Assembly (NCBI RefSeq): GCF_027706845.1
Contig: NZ_JAQGCZ010000010.1
Coordinates: forward strand, 152,894 to 216,893
Origin: Mycolicibacterium sp. BiH015
GTDB taxonomy: Bacteria; Actinomycetota; Actinomycetes; Mycobacteriales; Mycobacteriaceae
Length of the DNA: 64,000 nucleotides
Reading direction: 5' to 3'
The translations under genes were made by a program, and so were the position numbers. Below the pieces are notes generated by a model that worked only from the letters and a program-made list of their open reading frames with translations, made no database searches and was not told the origin of the DNA. This document shows, piece by piece, positions 55,139-62,955 of this stretch (positions are counted from its first letter, which is position 1; every line of letters starts with the position of its first letter).

Positions 55139-56299
55139 CTACTTGTGGATCCGTCCCAGGTCGCAGTCGGGGAAGTCGGACAGGTCCGCAGGCTCGTAGT
55201 CGGGTACCTGGTTTCGTTGGTGTCGGAATTTGCTGGACTCCGCGTAGACGCGGAGTTTGAGTCGGTTGATCGAGCCGAGGGGCGTGTGCTCGATGATCCC
55301 GCGCCACGAGTTGAACGTCAGCCTGTCGTCGCCGAACGTCTTCAGATCCTCGCTGTATGCCGTTTGCTTCGGGTACCGGATGACGCCGACCGGGTGATAG
55401 GGCGACTTCTTCTCCGACCACGGCACGGTGGCATCGTCGAGCGGCATCTCTGTCGTGTCGGTGCACAACTGGGCCGAGATCGCATACTCGGCGCCGTGGC
55501 TGCCGAAGTGCTGTGTGACCGCGTCGGAGGCGGCGTGGTCACTGCCGGGGCGAAGCGTCTGTTTTCTCAGCTTGTCGACCTCGGCCGACAGCGGCGACAC
55601 GCTGATCTTGGCGATGTATTTCCCGTAGCGCACCGGCGCCGCGGTGTAGAAGGTCTGTCCCAGCGGGTGGTGGTTCGGCTCGGAGAACACCCGCAGCTTC
55701 GGGTGAAGTTGCTTGCCCAGGGCGTCGGCGACCCTGCGGGCGCCGCGCAGCACGGTATTGGCGACGATCATGGCGGCGTCGGGCATGCGGGCCAGGATCT
55801 TGGCTGTCCGCATCCCGCCGGTGGCATAGTCCGCCGCGTCCTTGAACAGGAACTCGGGTTCGGTCACGAACACGAAATCCTGGTTGTTGTCCTTCATGAA
55901 GTCGGCATGTGCGCGTTCCTGCGATTCGACGCCGAGGATTTTGAGGCCCAGCCCGCGCACGCCGCGCACCCGGTCGGACCGGATGGCCCCCGAGGTCGCC
56001 GAGATGCGGGCGATCACCGGGTAGGTTCTGCCTGGCGTGGAGAAAAGGCCCTGCCGGTATTCCTCGGGAAGGTTGTCATTGACGGTCAGCTCCCCGTACA
56101 GAATGGCGCAGCTCTTGGCATGCGCGTCGCGGATCGCGTGCGGCTTGCCCCTCTTGACGCTCTTGCGGTACTGGAACTCGTTGTTGCACCGAAGGTCCTC
56201 GATCATCTTGTCGATCAGGGCTTCTTCGGCGGGCTTCCATGAGCTGTGCTCTTCGGTGAACTCCACGAACTTCGTCGCTCGGTCTGGTGTTGCCCCCAT
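55139..56299 (-). CDS. catalase-fold haem protein
   Basis: This 386-residue protein resembles the catalase-related subfamily that includes allene-oxide-synthase-like and srpA-type proteins. It shows HAIRDAHAKSCAILYGELTV, PVIARISATSGAIRSDRVRGVRGLGLKI and NQDFVFVTEPEFLFKDAADYA. The R-x-x-x-Y proximal region is likely in YAESSKFRHQRNQ. It is shorter than classical catalases and may act on organic peroxides. The ATG at 56299 is chosen because the upstream 89 codons are not conserved-looking. It stands alone on the minus strand. Confidence 0.72.
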   Translation of the reverse strand: MGATPDRATKFVEFTEEHSSWKPAEEALIDKMIEDLRCNNEFQYRKSVKRGKPHAIRDAHAKSCAILYGELTVNDNLPEEYRQGLFSTPGRTYPVIARISATSGAIRSDRVRGVRGLGLKILGVESQERAHADFMKDNNQDFVFVTEPEFLFKDAADYATGGMRTAKILARMPDAAMIVANTVLRGARRVADALGKQLHPKLRVFSEPNHHPLGQTFYTAAPVRYGKYIAKISVSPLSAEVDKLRKQTLRPGSDHAASDAVTQHFGSHGAEYAISAQLCTDTTEMPLDDATVPWSEKKSPYHPVGVIRYPKQTAYSEDLKTFGDDRLTFNSWRGIIEHTPLGSINRLKLRVYAESSKFRHQRNQVPDYEPADLSDFPDCDLGRIHK

Positions 56300-56499
56300 G
56301 GCGACAAGTGTGGCGCTCGAGGGCCTCCCCGGCATGAGTAACCGACTACCTGCTTTCGCGCGCGTCAGTTCTTGGGCAACGTGCCGGTTGCGGGCAGGCG
56401 ACGTCCGACACTCGAAGTTCATCGGACTGACCAGCGAACACGACCGGAATTGCCATGCGATCAGAAGGGATCCATGGTGGACTGTCGGTCGGAGGACGT

Positions 56500-57165
56500 A
56501 TGGCGCAGCGCAAGAACGGACGCGGCCACCGGAATCACCGGGCCGCGGTGGTCTCACCCGGGTCAACGGCGACGACTGCGTCGCGCGCGCTGCACAGCGT
56601 GGCCCCTGCTGCCGACACTCACCCCGCCGCAGTGCAGGAGTCCTCGATCTGGGGCCGCCGCCGGGTGCTGCTTTTGAACTCGACCTACGAGCCGTTGACG
56701 GCTCTGCCTCTTCGCCGCGCGGTGATCATGCTGATGTGCGGCAAGGCCGACGTCGTCCACGACGACCCCGTGGGCCCGGTGATCCACTCGGCGTCGCGGT
56801 CGATCGTCGTCCCCACCGTCATCCGCCTGCGCACCTACGTGCGCGTCCCGTATCGCGCCCGGATCCCGATGACGCGCGCAGCGCTGATGCATCGTGACCG
56901 ATTCCGCTGCGCGTACTGCGGAACCAAGGCCGACACCGTCGACCACGTGATCCCGCGAAGCCGCGGCGGCGACCATTCCTGGGAGAACTGCGTGGCCGCG
57001 TGCTCGTCATGCAACCACCGCAAGGCCGACAAGCTGCTCAGCGAGTTGGGTTGGTCGCTGCACACCACGCCGTTGCCCCCGAAGGGCCAGCACTGGCGCC
57101 TGCTGTCCAGCGTCAAGGAGCTCGACCCGGCATGGGTCCGATACCTGGGTGAGGGCGCGGCCTGA
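56500..57165 (+). CDS. HNH endonuclease family protein
   Basis: This 221-residue protein starts MAQRKNGRG. The N-terminal half (VLLLNSTYEPLTALPLRRAVIMLM) is a conserved domain of this HNH group. The C-terminal HNH domain has RCAYCGTKADTVDHVIPRSRGGDHSWENCVAACSSCNHRKADKLL, with two CxxC zinc pairs, the His of DH, Asn and His. It would cut DNA in a metal-dependent way, but no substrate or partner is known. A longer start at 56455 is possible. The homologue recalled is Rv2469c (222 residues). The next gene follows 25 bp later. Confidence 0.85.
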   Translation: MAQRKNGRGHRNHRAAVVSPGSTATTASRALHSVAPAADTHPAAVQESSIWGRRRVLLLNSTYEPLTALPLRRAVIMLMCGKADVVHDDPVGPVIHSASRSIVVPTVIRLRTYVRVPYRARIPMTRAALMHRDRFRCAYCGTKADTVDHVIPRSRGGDHSWENCVAACSSCNHRKADKLLSELGWSLHTTPLPPKGQHWRLLSSVKELDPAWVRYLGEGAA

Positions 57166-57190
57166 CCGGGCCGTGGGATACGGTTTCCGC

Positions 57191-57424
57191 GTGAACTCGA
57201 CAGCTCTGGTGCATGCCAGCTTCTTACTGGTTCCGTTGGCTCTGACCGCGGTCCTCGCGCTGTTCATCTACACCAAGAAGGGTCCGCATCCCAAGACTTA
57301 CGTCCTGTCGGACGAGTGGACCCACGAGCCCATTCTGTGGGCGGCTGACGAACCGGCGGACCACGGCCACGGCGGCCATGGCTCGCACGTGACCATCGGA
57401 GGTGGCGCAAGTGGCAAGTGGTGA
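57191..57424 (+). CDS. 77-residue single-pass membrane protein, possible aa3-oxidase accessory subunit
   Basis: GTG start, NSTALVHASFLLVPLALTAVLALFIYTKKG: one N-terminal transmembrane helix, then KTYVLSDEWTHEPILWAADEP and a His/Gly-rich end (DHGHGGHGSHV). I recall that structures of the M. smegmatis bcc-aa3 supercomplex contain two small accessory subunits (CtaI/CtaJ) encoded between the HNH and pepN genes. This gene and the next match in place and in membrane character. This rests on memory and is not certain. It overlaps the next gene by 23 bp. Confidence 0.7.
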   Translation: MNSTALVHASFLLVPLALTAVLALFIYTKKGPHPKTYVLSDEWTHEPILWAADEPADHGHGGHGSHVTIGGGASGKW

Positions 57425-57887
57425 ACTGACGCGGGCGGGCGCGCTCGAGCTGGCCGAACTGCCCTACGGCTCGGTCATCACGGCCAGCGGCCGGATCTCC
57501 GGGGTCACCGAACCCGGCGAGCTGTCGGTCCACTACCCGTTCCCGAACAAGGATTTGGTGATCCTGGACAACGCGCTCAAGTACGGGTCGCGTGCGGCGA
57601 AGGCGCGGTTCGCCGTGTACGTCGGTGACCTGGGTGCCGACACCGCGGCCACGGCCCGCGAAATCCTGGCCAGGGTTCCCACGCCCGACAATGCCGTGTT
57701 GCTGGCGGTCTCGCCGAACCAGAGGGCGATCGAGGTCGTCTACGGTGCAGCCGTCAAGGGCCGCGGCATCGAGGAGTCTGCTCCGCTCGGGGTGTCCGCT
57801 GCTGCGGCATCGTTCAAAGAAGGCAACCTGATCGACGGTCTGATCAGCGGCGTGCGGGTACTCGCAGCCGGTGTGTCACCGCGCTAG
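57402..57887 (+). CDS. DUF5130-like (TPM-like) protein, possible aa3-oxidase accessory subunit
   Basis: This protein of about 161 residues has the fold pattern of the TPM/DUF5130 group: VYVGDLGADTAATAREILARVPTPDNAVLLAVSPNQRAIEVVYG and an amphipathic end FKEGNLIDGLISGVRVLAAG. No transmembrane helix. The start overlaps the preceding membrane gene; a GTG 9 bp inside is also possible. The two are almost certainly co-translated. Its place supports membership of the cytochrome bcc-aa3 supercomplex (see the preceding entry). The homologue recalled is Rv2468c. Confidence 0.75.
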   Translation: MAQVASGELTRAGALELAELPYGSVITASGRISGVTEPGELSVHYPFPNKDLVILDNALKYGSRAAKARFAVYVGDLGADTAATAREILARVPTPDNAVLLAVSPNQRAIEVVYGAAVKGRGIEESAPLGVSAAAASFKEGNLIDGLISGVRVLAAGVSPR

Positions 57888-57917
57888 TTTCCGCGGAATA
57901 GCATTCCGGGTTGTGGT

Positions 57918-58289
57918 TCAGCTCGTTTCCGCAACCGTGGCTTCTCTCTCGCGGAGCAGTTCACCCCGGATACGGACGTAGCGCTCGAGGAAAAGGCGTT
58001 CGTCCAGACGCTTTCTGCGCAGCCAGCCGGTGACTTCGTCGTTGCACTTGCTCGCATTGCAGGCCGCGCAGGCCGGGACCACGTTGTCGATGGTGTAGCG
58101 CCCGCCGCGCGAAATCGCCATGACGCAGTCGCGCTGCATGGTCCCGGTGGTCTTCCCGCAATAGGCGCAGCCCTGCCACGCCAGTTTGAGCGCCGCCCAT
58201 TGTTCGTCGGTGAGATCGTTGACGACCGCTGCCACCCGGCGCTGACGGCGCCGCGCGGCGCGGGCCCTGCGACTGTTGTTGACCGCCAT
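57918..58289 (-). CDS. small HNH endonuclease
   Basis: This 123-residue protein has a basic N-terminus (MAVNNSRRARAARRRQRR) and a compact HNH domain: CAYCGKTTGTMQRDCVMAISRGGRYTIDNVVPACAACNASK. The CxxC pairs are kept, but the usual DH of the domain is DC (RDCVMAI). The first catalytic His is therefore replaced by Cys, so nuclease activity is doubtful. An overlapping longer frame at 57884-58300 is out of frame and not protein-like. It converges on the DUF5130 gene. Confidence 0.75.
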   Translation of the reverse strand: MAVNNSRRARAARRRQRRVAAVVNDLTDEQWAALKLAWQGCAYCGKTTGTMQRDCVMAISRGGRYTIDNVVPACAACNASKCNDEVTGWLRRKRLDERLFLERYVRIRGELLREREATVAETS

Positions 58290-58354
58290 CGCAACAGCAT
58301 GCGGCGCCCGCGGCGTGTCCGCGTGCAGACACGCTCGCTCGCGGTGCGACGGGG

Positions 58355-60940
58355 CTAGCTCACGTCGAACTCGCGGGCCCGCATCGAGCGCTCCACGCCC
58401 GCGCGACCTTCCAGGACCAGGCGACGCAATGCGGGCGGCACCTCAGGGTCGGACAGGAACGTGTCCGCGGCGCTCAACGCCTCCTGGCTGATCTCCCACG
58501 ACGGGTAGAGCCCGACGACGACGGTCTGCGCGACCTCGCTCGAGCGTCGCTCCCACACACCGGAGATCGCGCCGAAGTAGCGGTCGCGGAAGGGCGCGAG
58601 AAGCTCACCCTGGCCGGGCTGGACGAAGCCGCCGATGATCGCACGTGCAGTGATGTTGGCCAGTGTGTCGTCCTCGACGACCTGCTCCCACGCTGCGTCT
58701 TTGACCGCCGCCTGCGGTCGTGCTGCCCCAGCGGCGGCCGCCTGACGCCGCCCCGCCGCCGTCGGGTCGTTGGCCGCTTCGGCATCGATGAACGGGGTTT
58801 CGGTGCCGTCGGCGTCGATGACGCCGGCCCGCGCGAGCGCGGTCACGATCCGCCACCGCAGGTCGGTGTCGATCACCAGGCCGGCCAGGTTCACCGCCGC
58901 CGGTTCGTTGTCCAGGAGGGTCTCCAGGACCGCAACATGGTTGGGGGACAGCACCGACGAGCACAATGCGTTGACGAAAGCCAGCTGGTGGTCTGAGCCC
59001 GGCTGTGATTCGCGCGCGAGATCGAGCAGCGCGTCGCCGAAGGCGGGCCAGCCGTTCTCTGCGGCCCAGCCCGGATCGGAATAGGAACCCAGGGCCGTCT
59101 GCGCCTGAAGCAGCAGACGCTGCGCGACACCCACCTCCGTCTCGGCGTGCAGTCCGCTGATCACCAGCGCCACGAAATCTCGGGCCCGCAGCTCGGCGTC
59201 GCGCGTCATCTCCCAGGCCGCCGACCATGCCAGCGTCCGGGGGAGCGGCTCGGCGATGTCGGCGATTCGCGTCAACACCGTCTGCAGCGAGTCGGGGTCG
59301 AGCCGCAGCGAGCAGTACGTCAGGTCGTCGTCGTTGAGCAGGATCAGCTTGCCGCGCGAAACTCCCTGTAGCGCAGGAACTTCGGTCGTTGATCCCTCGA
59401 CGTCGAGCTCCTCGCGGTGTACACGCACCAGCTTTCCGGAGCCGTCGTCGTCATAGATCCCGACCGCAAGCCGGTGCACACGCGTCTCGCCCTCGCCCGG
59501 CTTGGCGCCGCCCTGGTCGATGGCGAACCGGGTGAACTTGCCGTCGGTGTCGACGTCGAAATCCGGTCGCAGCGTGTTCAACCCGGTTGTCTTCAGCCAC
59601 TGGCGGCCCCACCCCGACAGGTCGCGCCCCGACGACTTCTCCAGTGCGCCGAGCAGGTCGCCGAAGGTGGCATTGCCGAACGCGTGGTCGCGGAAGTAGT
59701 CGCGCAGGCCCGCCAGGAATGCCTCGAGACCGACATAGGCGACCAATTGCTTGAGGACGCTGGCGCCCTTCGCGTAGGTGATGCCGTCGAAGTTCACCTC
59801 GACGGCGTGTAGGTCGGGAATGTCGGCGGCCACCGGATGGGTGGATGGCAACTGGTCCTGCCGGTAGGCCCATGACTTCTCGACGTTGGCGAACGTCGTC
59901 CACGCCTGCGTGTACTCGGTGGCCTCGGCCTGGCACAGCACCGAGGCGAACGTCGCGAAGGATTCGTTGAGCCACAGGTCATCCCACCATCGCATGGTGA
60001 CCAGGTCGCCGAACCACATGTGCGCCATCTCGTGCAGTACCGTCTCGGCGCGACGTTCGTAGGAGTACCGGGTCACCTTGGACCGGAAGACGTAGTCCTC
60101 GAGGAAGGTCACCGCGCCCGCGTTCTCCATGGCGCCGGCGTTGAACTCGGGCACGAAGAGCTGGTCGTACTTGCCGAACGCGTACGGCGCGCCGAAGTTG
60201 TTGTGGTAGAAGCCGAAACCCTGTTTGGTTTCGGTGAACAACCGCTCTGCGTCCATGTACTCGGCCAGAGATTTGCGGCAGAAGATGCCGAGCGGGATGT
60301 CACCGTGGTCGTCGGAGTAGACGTCGTCCCAGCGGGCATAGGGCCCGGCGATAAGCGCGACCAGGTAGGTGCTCATCCGGGGGGTGGCTTTGAAGGTGTG
60401 GTGCTTGGCGGACCCGTCCCAGGTGACGTCGGCGGTGGCGCCGTTGGAGATCACCTCCCAGTGCGCAGGCGCGGTCACGGTGACGTCGAAGGCCGCCTTC
60501 AGATCGGGCTGATCGAAACAGGCGAACATGCGTTTGGCGTCAGCGGTTTCGAACTGCGAGTAGAGGTAGACCTCGTCGTCGACCGGATCCACGAACCGGT
60601 GCAGGCCCTCGCCGGTGTTCGAGTACAGGCAGTCTGCGTCGACGACGAGCGTGTTGTGCGCTGCCAGACCCCTCAAAGGGATGCCCGTCGACTCGTCGTA
60701 CCCGGAGACGTCGATGTCGACGCCGTTGAGGGTGGCGCCCCGTACGCGTTCGGCCGCGAGGTCGATGTAGGTGTCGGCACCGGCGAGCGCGTCGAATTCG
60801 ACGGTCGTCACCGACCGGAACGTCCGCTCGCTCGGTTTGCCGTCCGCGTCGGTCAAGTCCAGCGCGATGCGGTAGCTGTCGACGGTCACGAGGGCTGCGC
60901 GCTCGGCGGCCTGGTCACGGGTCAGATTAGGTAGTGCCAC
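58355..60940 (-). CDS. pepN: aminopeptidase N (M1 metallopeptidase)
   Basis: This 861-residue zinc aminopeptidase removes N-terminal residues from peptides in the cytoplasm. It has the substrate motif NAGAMENAG and the zinc site HEMAHMWFGD followed 18 residues on by NESF (HExxH-18-E). The C-terminal half is the helical ERAP-like bowl of M1 enzymes. A GTG at 60940 (VALPNLTRDQ) gives 861 residues, the length I recall for Rv2467; the upstream 25 codons are rejected. It is divergent from the CPWC oxidoreductase with a 95-bp gap. Confidence 0.95.
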   Translation of the reverse strand: MALPNLTRDQAAERAALVTVDSYRIALDLTDADGKPSERTFRSVTTVEFDALAGADTYIDLAAERVRGATLNGVDIDVSGYDESTGIPLRGLAAHNTLVVDADCLYSNTGEGLHRFVDPVDDEVYLYSQFETADAKRMFACFDQPDLKAAFDVTVTAPAHWEVISNGATADVTWDGSAKHHTFKATPRMSTYLVALIAGPYARWDDVYSDDHGDIPLGIFCRKSLAEYMDAERLFTETKQGFGFYHNNFGAPYAFGKYDQLFVPEFNAGAMENAGAVTFLEDYVFRSKVTRYSYERRAETVLHEMAHMWFGDLVTMRWWDDLWLNESFATFASVLCQAEATEYTQAWTTFANVEKSWAYRQDQLPSTHPVAADIPDLHAVEVNFDGITYAKGASVLKQLVAYVGLEAFLAGLRDYFRDHAFGNATFGDLLGALEKSSGRDLSGWGRQWLKTTGLNTLRPDFDVDTDGKFTRFAIDQGGAKPGEGETRVHRLAVGIYDDDGSGKLVRVHREELDVEGSTTEVPALQGVSRGKLILLNDDDLTYCSLRLDPDSLQTVLTRIADIAEPLPRTLAWSAAWEMTRDAELRARDFVALVISGLHAETEVGVAQRLLLQAQTALGSYSDPGWAAENGWPAFGDALLDLARESQPGSDHQLAFVNALCSSVLSPNHVAVLETLLDNEPAAVNLAGLVIDTDLRWRIVTALARAGVIDADGTETPFIDAEAANDPTAAGRRQAAAAGAARPQAAVKDAAWEQVVEDDTLANITARAIIGGFVQPGQGELLAPFRDRYFGAISGVWERRSSEVAQTVVVGLYPSWEISQEALSAADTFLSDPEVPPALRRLVLEGRAGVERSMRAREFDVS

Positions 60941-61035
60941 GCTGGTCAACACTAGCCTCGAACGGGAACACAGGCTGACGGTGCATGGTTGTGCCCGACG
61001 GTAGTGCGTCCACAACTCTTCGAGAGGATGTTCAG

Positions 61036-61656
61036 ATGGCCGATAAGGATGTCGCCGGTTTCTGGTTCGACCCGCTGTGCCCGTGGTGTTGGATCACCTC
61101 GCGCTGGATTCTCGAGGTGGAGAAAGTGCGAGACATCGACGTCGACTTCCGCGTCATGAGCCTCGCGGTGCTCAACGAGGGCCGCGATCTGCCGGACGAG
61201 TACAAGGAAATGATGAAGACCGCGTGGGGGCCGGTGCGCGTGGCCATCGCCGCCGAACAGTTGAAGGGACGCGAAATCCTGCGGCCGCTGTACACCGCGA
61301 TGGGAACACGCATCCACAACCAGAACTATCGCGAGACCGACCCGAAGTTCGAAAAGGTCATCAGCGAATCCCTCGAAGAGGTCGGCCTCCCGGCTGAGCT
61401 CGCCGAGGCGGCGACCACCGACAAGTACGACGACGCGCTGCGCAAGAGCCATCATGAGGGCATGGACGCCGTCGGCGACGATGTCGGCACCCCGACCATC
61501 CACGTCAACGGTGTCGCGTTCTTCGGACCGGTGCTTTCGAAGATCCCGCGCGGTGAGGAGGCAGGGAAGTTGTGGGACGCCTCGGTGACTTTCGCGTCCT
61601 ACCCCCACTTCTGGGAACTCAAGCGCAGCCGCACCGAGCGCCCCACCTTCGACTGA
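61036..61656 (+). CDS. mycothiol-dependent DsbA-fold oxidoreductase (Rv2466c-like)
   Basis: This 206-residue thioredoxin-fold protein has its active site CPWC at residues 15-18 (FDPLCPWCW) and a cis-Pro segment DVGTPTIHVNG, with a helical insertion between. It lacks a signal peptide, so it is cytoplasmic. The M. tuberculosis homologue Rv2466c uses mycothiol/mycoredoxin-type chemistry and activates the prodrug TP053; this comes from published work. ATG 61036 with GAGAGGATG upstream. It converges with the FMN reductase gene with 1 bp between stops. Confidence 0.9.
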   Translation: MADKDVAGFWFDPLCPWCWITSRWILEVEKVRDIDVDFRVMSLAVLNEGRDLPDEYKEMMKTAWGPVRVAIAAEQLKGREILRPLYTAMGTRIHNQNYRETDPKFEKVISESLEEVGLPAELAEAATTDKYDDALRKSHHEGMDAVGDDVGTPTIHVNGVAFFGPVLSKIPRGEEAGKLWDASVTFASYPHFWELKRSRTERPTFD

Positions 61657-61657
61657 G

Positions 61658-62296
61658 TCAGGGGCGTGGTCCCCACACCTTGTTGGACCGCTCGGTGTCC
61701 AAACGGTAGTCGGTGACACGAATGTCGAACAGCCGTGCGCCGAGATCGTGTGCGCGCGACACCGGGTCGGACGGGTCGTACATGATCTCGCCGCGGCTGT
61801 TGGCGTTGCCGACGACGACCCCGACGAGGTCCTGACGCAGGTAGCGGGTCAGCTCGTGAAACTGCGCGATGACGCCCTGGGTCGCGCCGACGTAGCTCTC
61901 CTCACAGGAGATCAGCACGCCGATTGTCTTGTTCGTGATTCCGCGGACCACAAGGTCTTGCTGAGGAGCGCTGTTTGCCGTGTAGCAGAACAACCGGTCG
62001 AACATCGTCTTGAGGCGACCCGGCATGCCGTAGAAGTACAGCGGCATCGCGTAGACGACGCCGTCAACGGTCAGCAGGTGTTCGAGAAGTAGCTCCTCGT
62101 AGCGATCGTCGAGCGAGCAGCGGCCGTCAGCGAGTCGACACCGGCCGCAGTTGGCGAGCATCCGATCGACGTACTCGTCGAGGAAGAGATGTTCGACGTC
62201 ATGGCCCGACGAGCGCGCACCGTCACCGGCGGCTCGCGCCAGAAGGTGCGAGTTTCCGTCTTCGCGTGGGCTGGCGCTGAGAATCAGAACCTTCAT
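61658..62296 (-). CDS. NADPH-dependent FMN reductase / flavodoxin-fold protein
   Basis: This 212-residue protein starts MKVLILSASPREDGNSHLLARAAG, the FMN-phosphate loop of the NADPH-FMN-reductase/iron-sulfur flavoprotein group. YAMPLYFYGMPGRLKTMFDRL is the second flavin loop. Four cysteines lie in NCGRCRLADGRC and nearby, a CxxC pattern like the cluster motif of iron-sulfur flavoproteins. It could be a quinone or disulfide reductase. The long upstream frame is antisense to the next gene and was not used. Confidence 0.82.
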   Translation of the reverse strand: MKVLILSASPREDGNSHLLARAAGDGARSSGHDVEHLFLDEYVDRMLANCGRCRLADGRCSLDDRYEELLLEHLLTVDGVVYAMPLYFYGMPGRLKTMFDRLFCYTANSAPQQDLVVRGITNKTIGVLISCEESYVGATQGVIAQFHELTRYLRQDLVGVVVGNANSRGEIMYDPSDPVSRAHDLGARLFDIRVTDYRLDTERSNKVWGPRP

Positions 62297-62511
62297 GCTG
62301 GCGTGCAACCTCGCGCAGCGCGCGATTGTTTCCGGCACGTTGACTCGGGTTGCGGCGCGGGATGTCCGGGGTGACGGTTGGTTCATGGCTGAGGCGGAAC
62401 CCACGACGGATGGCATCCGCGTCTGTGCGACATCACCTCCTTCGTCGGATTTCTGCGTGCCGGAGTTCCATACTGGGTGTCGTGTCGCTCGCAGATCAAG
62501 ACAGAACAGGT

Positions 62512-62955
62512 ATGGCCTCACCGGAGCAGATGCTCGACGTCGCCGTCGAAGAAGCCCGAAAAGGGTTGGCAGAGGGTGGGATACCGATCGGGGCGGCGAT
62601 GTTCTCGGCGGACGGTGCGCTGCTGGGCAGCGGTCACAATCGCCGGGTGCAGCTCGACGACCCGTCCATCCACGCCGAAACGGACGCGTTCCGGAACGCG
62701 GGAAGGCAACGCGGGTACCGTTCGACCACGATGGTGACCACGCTGTCGCCGTGCTGGTACTGCAGCGGACTGGTGCGTCAGTTTAACATCGGCGCGGTGG
62801 TGATCGGCGAGAGCCAGACCTTCACCGGTGGCCACGACTGGCTTGCCGAAAACGGTGTGAAGATCACTGTTCTCGAAGACGAGCGCTGCGTGACGTTGAT
62901 GCGTGAGTTCATCGCGGAAAACCCGGAACTGTGGGCGGAGGATATCGGAGAGTGA
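62512..62955 (+). CDS. cytosine deaminase, fungal Fcy1 type
   Basis: This 147-residue zinc deaminase (CDA fold) would convert cytosine to uracil, and 5-methylcytosine to thymine. Zinc ligands are H54 (IHAE, with E56 as proton shuttle) and C81/C84 in SPCWYC. I recognise strong likeness to yeast Fcy1: EGGIPIGAAM, LGSGHNRR, TTLSPCWYC, DERC near 123-126 and a near-identical end, WAEDIGE. Bacterial CodA has a different fold. ATG 62512 is preferred; a GTG 30 bp upstream is possible. Its stop overlaps the next gene by GTGA, linking it to a non-haem iron oxygenase. Confidence 0.83.
   Translation: MASPEQMLDVAVEEARKGLAEGGIPIGAAMFSADGALLGSGHNRRVQLDDPSIHAETDAFRNAGRQRGYRSTTMVTTLSPCWYCSGLVRQFNIGAVVIGESQTFTGGHDWLAENGVKITVLEDERCVTLMREFIAENPELWAEDIGE

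Noticed and set aside
57884..58300. 138-codon frame overlapping the small HNH gene
   Set aside because: It is out of frame with the clear HNH motifs at 57918-58289 and has no sensible composition.
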